A DNA stretch of 64,000 nucleotides from Pseudofabraea citricarpa (Eukaryota; Ascomycota; Leotiomycetes; Helotiales; Dermateaceae). Positions 56,679 through 64,000 of the stretch are shown one piece after another (the stretch's first letter is position 1; every line of letters starts with the position of its first letter). A model generated the notes under the pieces. That model ran no database searches and was not told where the DNA came from. It was given only the letters and a program-made list of their open reading frames with translations. The stretch lies in the NCBI GenBank assembly GCA_029641185.1, contig JAPWGK010000002.1, positions 2,480,001 through 2,544,000 on the forward strand, read 5' to 3'. A program made the translations under genes and the position numbers.

Positions 56679-58132
56679 ATGTCTTCTTCTAAAGGTGAAA
56701 TAGCCTTTATTGGCCTCGGAGCTATGGGCTTCGGCATGGCTACTCACCTCGTCTCGGCTGGATATTCGGTGACGGGCTACGATGTTTGGGCACCAACACT
56801 GGAGAAATTCATAGCAGCGGGAGGCAAAGCAGCTTCGACACCGCGGGAAGCAGCCCGCGGTAAACCAGTGTTAATTTTTATGGTCGCCACGGGGGCACAA
56901 ACCATGACAGCTCTATTCGATAAGGCAAACGGTGCTATCCTCGAGTTTCCTCAGAATGCAACTATTATCCACTGCTCTACTGCGCCTCCCGAGCATGTTC
57001 CTGAGATGAGAACATTGCTGAATGGTGAGTTCGGTAGAAAAGATGTCGAATTGGTCGATGCGCCTGTCTCGGGCGGAACGATCCGAGCTGCGGCTGGCAC
57101 GCTGACAATCTTGGCATCCGGACCCGAGAGTTCTCTCAGAGCAGGAAACGAGTATCTGGAAGAGATGGCCGGGGGATTCCTGGCAATAATTCCGGGTGGA
57201 CTAGGTGCTGGAACTAAAGTCAAGATGGTCCATCAGGTCCTAGCTGGCATCCATATCACGATGTCTTCCGAAGCGATGGGTTTTGCAGCTGCTTTAGGGC
57301 TGAATACAAAAGAAACCTTTGAAGCTCTCAAGGCATCTGAGGGTGAGAGTTGGATGCTGATGAATCGAGGACCACATATGCTTGTCGAAGACCCTAAAGT
57401 TTACTCGGCATTGAATATCATTACGAAGGATGTTGTGAGTGCATCTTCCCTGATTTCTATCTTTTCAATTCCTAACATATACAGGGAATCGTAACAGTCG
57501 CAGGCCGAAAGGAAAGATTTCCACTTTTCTTATCTTCCGCTACTGAGCACGTCCTTGCCGTTGGAGTTCGTTCGGGCCTGGGATTAATTGATGATGCTCA
57601 ACTCACCCGAGCTTATCTCCCTCAGGATCCTGATCTCGTCTTGAAGCAAGCTGCAGACACATTTGCCGCCACAGAAAAAGACAAGAAATTCAAACTCGTT
57701 CAATCAGTTCTGGCGGGGGTTCACGTCGCCGCTGCAGCCGAAGCGATGTCTTTTGGTGCGAAAGTCGGTTTAGATACGAGGACGTTGTTCGATATCATCA
57801 AATCGGCTGCTGGATCAAGTATCATGTTCGTCGATCGTGTTCCCCAGATACTGAACGGGAAGTGGGAGCCTGCGAAAGGTACTGTTGCGAAGCAGATTAC
57901 TGCGTTGGTATGTCATAAACTTTGCTTGAGGGATTTTATTTGATGCTGACTCGATCTTTAGGTTGAGGCACTGGATGAGGCGGCTAAGATTAAATATCCA
58001 CTTCACCTTGCTGGAGCCGCGCTTCAAATCTTTCAATTGGCTGCTGTTCAGGGTCTCTCCGACGAGGCTGATGTATCCGTGGTAAAAATTTGGGAGGGCA
58101 CTGAGGGTCCTTACTTTCCGAAAAGCGTTTAG
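56679..58132 (+). CDS. Beta-hydroxyacid dehydrogenase family protein with duplicated C-terminal domain
   Basis: NAD(P)-dependent oxidoreductase of 449 aa. Exons 56679-57434, 57485-57907 and 57962-58132. The Rossmann start GLGAMG is at residues 12-17, the substrate motif DAPVSGGT at about 127-134 and the catalytic-lysine region GTKVKMVHQVLAG near 179-190. The all-helical C-terminal domain then appears twice: MVHQVLAGIHITMSSEAMGF and later LVQSVLAGVHVAAAAEAMSF (about residue 345) begin the two copies. The second copy keeps a Lys at the matching site, in KFKLVQ. One Rossmann domain with two C-terminal domains is an enlarged layout for enzymes acting on 3-hydroxyisobutyrate, tartronate semialdehyde or L-threonate. 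Substrate is not predictable. Confidence 0.87.
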
Positions 58133-60324
58133 AACCTCGGAAGTTATGAATAGCACTGGGAGATCTTTCTGGTAGGAACGGTTCATTGTTATGTGTATAT
58201 AGAATTTAAAGCTTGGGACTGAGATACCTCTCTTCTGTTAGAAACATACCATGATATCTTATCGATTTCATCCGATGTTTTTCTTTTGATCATAAAATTG
58301 CTTCAGTGCAGATGTCCAGCTTATTGACGGGTATTGGGTTGGAAGAAATGCTTTTTTCTGATGCTCGCTTAAAAGCCGGATAATTTTCCACCTCCCGATT
58401 GTTCATTTATTCTCTAGATAAGTGCTTCAAGAACACCTTGGGAAAAGAGTCTGGAGAGACTGAGAGAATTATGCAGAACATAATCTTAGGAGGTATCCAA
58501 TTTATAGACCCAGGAAAGTTTTGATATGTATTTCTTTTAGCAATGGCCAGGCTCGTTATTAAGTACGTGGCAGGGAAAATTTATTGGAACTATCCAGGGA
58601 GTAATTTGGCATAGATACCAACGCCACGGAAAGTGTACAACTATTTAAAGGTAGAGGGTAACCTAAACGTGAAATATTACGGGGAAGAAGCAACCGAAAC
58701 GTTCTGACAATTTCATCAATTGCTTTATATCATGACAAAATAAGTTCGTTGTGGCATAGTAGCCACAACGACATTAAATTAGCCAATATTACAGCTTGGT
58801 ATATTCGGCAATATATTAGCTAACATGAGGTTGTGTTTGATAACATATTGATGCACGTAGTTTTTTCTTGTTGACACTTTAATGAAACCTTTCCCCTTTG
58901 TTCGCAGCATAAGCCTAATTATGTGATTCTCTCGAGTTTTATGTTATTAAATTTCAAGTAGTGAAGAACTTGCGTTAAATCCGTAGGGTGATTGGTATTC
59001 TATAAAAAGAATAATGTCTTAGAAGAGAAATGTATGTAATAATTAATACGTGAACAACAATAGTGATATACACAGACTCTGCGGTAATTCCAAAGATAAA
59101 ATAACGTGTGGATTATGTTCACCATTGGTTAGAAAAGGAGTTGGGGCATGCAATTGGGCCTTGCACGCTAAACTGTGAAAACTTTGGTCACATGGTAAAT
59201 CATCTACAATTCCGCAACCCTGAGAAGCACTCATAATGTTCAACTCCCTTAAAGTATTTTTTAGCATTAACATCTGAATCTCAAAGTATATCTGTTATAA
59301 AATTGAGGGATTGAAGTTTGTGGTTATCCTTTCACAAGCCATGAAAGTATTTGATGAATCTAGATCAAGATGCTCAGTGTGGCCTGATATATCACAGATT
59401 TAAATTCAGCAAGCGCTTTTGCAGCCAAAAAAGAACCCCCATCTTCACAGATGTTTCAGCTTCCTTAAAATCTATAATTCTTTCCACATAGAACATAGCA
59501 TTAAGTGTATGTAATGTTGATATTTGTGTATCAAACCTGATTTCTGTCGGAGCTCCGCAAGTTTATGTCAACGAACCCTCCGAGATTTACTCCTTCCAAG
59601 GATGAATATTTGATTCCCAGCCGCGGATCACAATTCCTGTTTTCCGGTGAGAACTAAAAGGAACGAGCGGGATGGTGGAACGATTACAGAGTAGCTGGCA
59701 TGGTCTGGACATTAAAGTCGCAACCGCGTTAAGCGGTCATGACTTCTTGTCTGCAAGCGAAATCAAATATTGGTGCAATGCAAGAAGACTATTTAGTATT
59801 TTTGGCCATGACATGGAAAGGAGTTTCGGCCTTCTGTTGAGACCGAGATAGTTGTATACTTGCGAACTATTGGAAACCGAATGGTTTGGATTCGGTGAGG
59901 TTGCAACCACTAGAAATGACGCTGTACAAAGCCGAATGTAGCACACCGTGGTACGTGGGTCGGTGTCGGTAGCACCTCCGGTAAACTGGAAGGCTAGCCG
60001 GGAGCGACTTTCCGGTACAAGCCCCCCAGTACCATTTTCGGCGCTTACTTGTAGCAGTAAGGGGAACCCGCCCTAGAACGTGTTCCTTTTCTTCACCCAT
60101 CTTCTTGTTCTCCACCCTTCTCTTGCCCTGCATGCTTTCCAGCGGCGCAGTTGTAACCGAGTCTTGGTATCATACCCTCTATTCACCATTTAGAATTGAC
60201 TTTATATCTCACGTCACCTCACCAATTGCATCTTCTTAATTGCTATCAAAGTTTTTCCGACATCCTCATACCACTCTAGTGCTGCCAGTCCTTAGAGTGG
60301 CGAAACAAGCTCCAATCAAAATAA
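58133..60324. other. Gene-free spacer and NRPS promoter
   Basis: 2.2 kb, AT-rich on the left, more GC-rich from about 59.55 kb. It has several CGG/CCG triplets between 59580 and 60050, including CGG-N8-CCG near 59970. No gene supported. Confidence 0.45.
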
Positions 60325-63300
60325 ATGGCGAACGGTGGCGAATCTCGAAGCTCGAGGACTTGCCAGAGACTGCTGGAATGGAATCGAGAACTTCCTCGTG
60401 CAGTTGACACCTTTGCTCATTGTCTCCTGGAAGCCCAAAGTGTTCAACATCCCGAATCGCCGGCCGTATGCTCCTGGGATGGCGACCTCACCTATGCCGA
60501 ACTCGATGCCTATTCATCACACTTAGCAAGTTACCTTGCCACTCAGGGCGTTGAGCCAGAAGTTATCGTTCCCTTGTGCTTTGAGAAGTCACGATGGGCT
60601 ATCGTCAGCTTACTAGCAGTTCTTAAGGCAGGCGGAGCGTTTCTCCTATTGGATCCATCGCAGCCGAAGGCTCGGCTAGAGTCGATTGTTCGTCAAACGG
60701 GCTCTACTTTCGCATTATCATCCGCAATATGTCTTGATACTTGCAAAACTCTCGTCGATCAGGCCTTCGTGGTCGATGCTTCCATATTTTTGAACCTAGA
60801 GAGAAGCCTACCTCCGTCATCCCTTAAGCTAAATAACGCGGCATATTATATTTTTACTTCAGGAAGCACTGGTAGTCCGAAAGGCGTTGTTAGTATGTAC
60901 CTCTTAGTGCGAAACATTAGAATTCCAAGTGAATTTTTGGACTTTTGCCCGTTCTCAATCCATCACCATCTCTTTATTATCGCACTAGTTGTGTGACAAC
61001 GGTTTCCATCAAATACGTCAGTACTGATCTTTGGATTCACTATGCAGTTGAGCATTCACAACTCTCCACTACTTCTACCAATATTGGAAGACAATTAGGC
61101 TATGACCGCGAATCTCGTGTCTTCCAATTTGCATCATACGCTTTCGATGCTTGTATCACAGATATATTTGGAACTCTTACCTCTGGGGGAACACTATGTA
61201 TACCATCAGAATGGGAACGTAATAATGGCATAGTTGAATCAATGCGCAGAATGAAAGTTACCAGCGCGAAATTCACTCCTTCGCTTGCTAGCAACCTTGT
61301 CATCGAAAGTGTTCCAACGTTGACTACATTAGTCCTCGGCGGAGAGAGTCCTCCAGCCTCTCTGGTAGAGCAGTGGGCTCCCAGACTCAGGTTAATTCTG
61401 GTATATGGACCTACCGAATGTTGTGTCATATGCTTTACCTCGGATGCCAGCGATCACAAGATTTCCCCCGGAGAAATCGGACGGCCTGTTGGTGCACGTG
61501 CATGGATCGTAAAACAGGATGATCATAATAAACTTGCTGAGATTGGAGAAATCGGGGAGCTTCTTATTGAGGGACCACTAGTTGGTCGGGGATATCTGAA
61601 TGACCAGGCAAAGACGGATCAGCAATTTATTCAAAATCCGACATGGATGCCTGTTCTTTTTGGGTCTGGCCAAGGGAAGAATTATAGACTATACAAGACT
61701 GGAGACTTGGCTAGGTATCTTGAGGATGGAAGAGTTTGTTATGCAGGAAGGATCGATAATCAAGTCAAGATTCGTGGCCAGCGACTAGAACTCGAAGAAG
61801 TGGAGAAGAAATTACATGAATGCTTGGTTGATTTGGGTGGATGGGAATCCAAGCAAGTTGTTGTTGAAGCGGTACAACTATCCGGCTTGACGACCAGGCA
61901 ACTGGTGGCGTTCTTGTGCCTCGAAACTCCTGAGCCAATCGGTCGCTTGGAATGGGACACAGAAAACGAAAATGCGCCGAATCTTCTGACGTCAACTGCA
62001 GAGCAAGAAAGGTTTTCGAAAATGGTGTCAGAAATTGAAGCAATGCTGAAAGTGGTACTGCCGGCTTATGCTATTCCATCTATCTGGATTCCACTTTCTA
62101 TTATCCCCTTCACCATATCTAAAAAAGCAGATCGAAAAAGACTGCGTGCGATTGTTTCTCCTCTGTCAACTAAGACACTTCATGTTTTCACAAACATCAA
62201 ACAATCTCTATTGAGAAGTGAACCAGCGCAAAGCACAAAAACCGAGTCAAAACTTCAAAAGCTTTGGGCTGATGCCTTTAGTCTTGAGCCGTCGGCTATT
62301 GAGCTAGATGATAACTTTTTCTCTATTGGAGGCGATTCAGTTTTGGCAATAAAGCTTATAGCTGCAGCTAGAGCAGATGGTTTAGATCTGAGCCTGCAAA
62401 TTATCTTCGAAAGTCCGGTTTTATGCGAAATGGCACGCGTTACGAGAGTGTTTACTATTCGAGAGGAAGACCTAGCGGCTGTTCCACCCTTTTCTCTTCT
62501 AGATAGCACTTTTGACATAAGAGTTGTTCGTTGGGAAGCTGGCAGAGAATGTTCCATCGACAAGGATTGCATCGAGGATATTTATCCTTGCTCGCCTATG
62601 CAAGAGGGACTTCTGGCATTATCCTTAAAGGATGCAGGAACTTATATCCTGCAGTTTGTGTACCAGATGCCAAACTCAATCGATCTGGACAAGCTTCAAG
62701 CTGCGTGGGAAGCAGTTGCGAGACGTACTCATGTACTCAGAACCAGATTTTTTGATTGCCAGTCAGACCTATTGCAGGTGGTTGTGAACGAGCCCCTCAA
62801 ATGGACAGTCATCGATGGAGATTTAGCTGACTTTCTTGTGCAAGAGAAAGATCGGAAAATGAATTTTGGGGAACAGATGTCACGGCATACTGTATTACGC
62901 CAGCGTGGTTCTTTACAATATTTTCTTGTTTGGAATGTACATCATGCATTAGTAGACGGGTGGTCTGAATCAGACATTATCAATTCGGTAGAACAAGAAT
63001 ATCTGGGAAATTCACCAGCGAATTTGGCGGCTCCCATGTTTAACAGCTTTATCAAACATATTAGACAACAAGATGAAGAATCTGGGCGAGAGTTTTGGAC
63101 ACAGCAACTTGCTGGCGCACCATCAGCGGTGTTTCCCAAATTACCAGATCCAGGCTATATTCCGAAAGTACAACGATCCAATCGAATCTCCCATCATCTT
63201 GACGCACACGCAGAGGCAGAGCTAGAACACAAAATACCGTTGTTCAAAAAAGGATCTGCGACACCAGCTACAATGATCCAAGCGGCGTGGTTTTTGCTAA

Positions 63301-64000
63301 TTGGATTGTACTCCTCAAATGCTTCAGACGTTGTTACTGGCGTGACCTTGAACGGTCGTACAGCACAGCTCCCGGGTATTGATCAGATTCCAGGACCAAC
63401 CGTAACAACTGTACCATTCAGAGCAAGATTTTCACCCGATCAGAAATTATCAGACTTTCTTCAGACAATACAAAAGCAGTATCTCAGCATTCTTCCTTTT
63501 GCTCAATATGGCCTTCAGAACATTCGACGCTTGAACGAAGATGCAGTTGCCGCTTGTAGATTTCGGAGTTTGTTGGTTGTTCAATCTGCCAATAGACCTC
63601 AGAGCTCGCGTAAATTATTGCTGGGCAGAAGTTATTCTTTTCCGGTCATGGATTTTGCAATCGTCATGGAGTGTGAGCTTCAAGATGGAGGTATAGAGTT
63701 TCGAGCAACATTTGATCATCAGATTCTCTCCGAAGTACAAGTTCAACGAATGTTCAGGCAGATGGAAGATATACTACAGAGGATGTCCTCGAGCGATGCT
63801 TCAACGAAAGTATCGGATCTACAGAAGATCTCCCAAGCAGACATGTTGGAGATCTTCCAGTGGAACAGCACGCCCGATGTTTTCAAGAGTACCAGGTCAT
63901 GTGTGCACCAGCTTATAGAATCACGTACCCGTATGCAAGGGAGTTCTCTGGCTATATGCTCTTGGGATGGAGAATTGAGCTATACGAACCTCGATGATTA
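60325..64000 (+). CDS. Nonribosomal peptide synthetase, N-terminal part (A-T-C-A...)
   Basis: Multimodular enzyme that builds a peptide without a ribosome. Exon 1 is 60325-60892, exon 2 starts at 61048 and stays open to the window edge: about 1174 residues so far. Module 1 begins directly with an adenylation domain: A3 FTSGSTGSPKG (~residue 176), FDACITDIF with Asp223, GPTE, YKTGDLARY, the NQVKIRG A8 motif and A10 near ISKKADRK. The carrier follows, with Ser620 in FFSIGGDSVLAI for the phosphopantetheine arm. The condensation domain has DIYPCSPMQEGLL and the active HHALVDGW (His821, His822, Asp826). A second adenylation domain starts at WNSTPDVF and SWDGELSYTNLDD. With no C domain before the first A, this is an initiation module. 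All core motifs are intact. The 155-nt intron is long for this window. Confidence 0.95.

Overview
The window is nuclear DNA of a filamentous ascomycete (Pezizomycotina; a leotiomycete-like genome is a guess). The signs are short GT-AG introns of about 45-75 nt with internal CTAAC-like branch sites, several Zn2Cys6 regulators, many MFS permeases, a fungal lipoxygenase and a fungal-type NRPS, and genes on both strands with 0.1-2.8 kb spacers. Gene models were joined by hand from open frames, splice signals and family expectation; every join quoted keeps frame.

Layout. 1-5018 is housekeeping: the 3' end of a DUF2461 gene, the GPI-GlcNAc transferase catalytic subunit (PIG-A/Spt14) and, divergently, the DEAD-box helicase Dbp6. 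5456-13335 is an accessory block: Zn2Cys6 regulator, NmrA-like protein, a 14-exon ACS-type MFS permease and a Baeyer-Villiger monooxygenase, the last two divergent. A small secreted Cys-rich protein (14156-14709) and a 2.8-kb gene-free AT-rich stretch follow.

17485-29105 reads as a sugar-use block: secreted GH3 beta-glucosidase, MFS sugar transporter, L-arabinitol/polyol dehydrogenase divergent from an SDR, and a Zn2Cys6 regulator. The transporter promoter and the shared dehydrogenase/SDR promoter each contain a CGG-N9-CCG palindrome, so one regulator may control both. 29509-32443 holds an Upc2-like Zn2Cys6 regulator divergent from a small NAD(P)-binding protein. 34555-41563 is a full-length ABC-C transporter convergent with a lipoxygenase, possibly an oxylipin make-and-export pair.

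43108-53146 is mostly housekeeping or unassigned: GNAT acetyltransferase, APC/C subunit Apc10, two orphan proteins, a GABA/choline-type amino-acid permease and prefoldin subunit 4. 53697-64000 is accessory again: a drug/H+ antiporter-like MFS, a beta-hydroxyacid dehydrogenase with a duplicated C-terminal domain, and the start of an NRPS (A-T-C-A...) that runs off the window and probably marks the edge of a secondary-metabolite cluster. No tRNA, rRNA, CRISPR or transposon was recognised.
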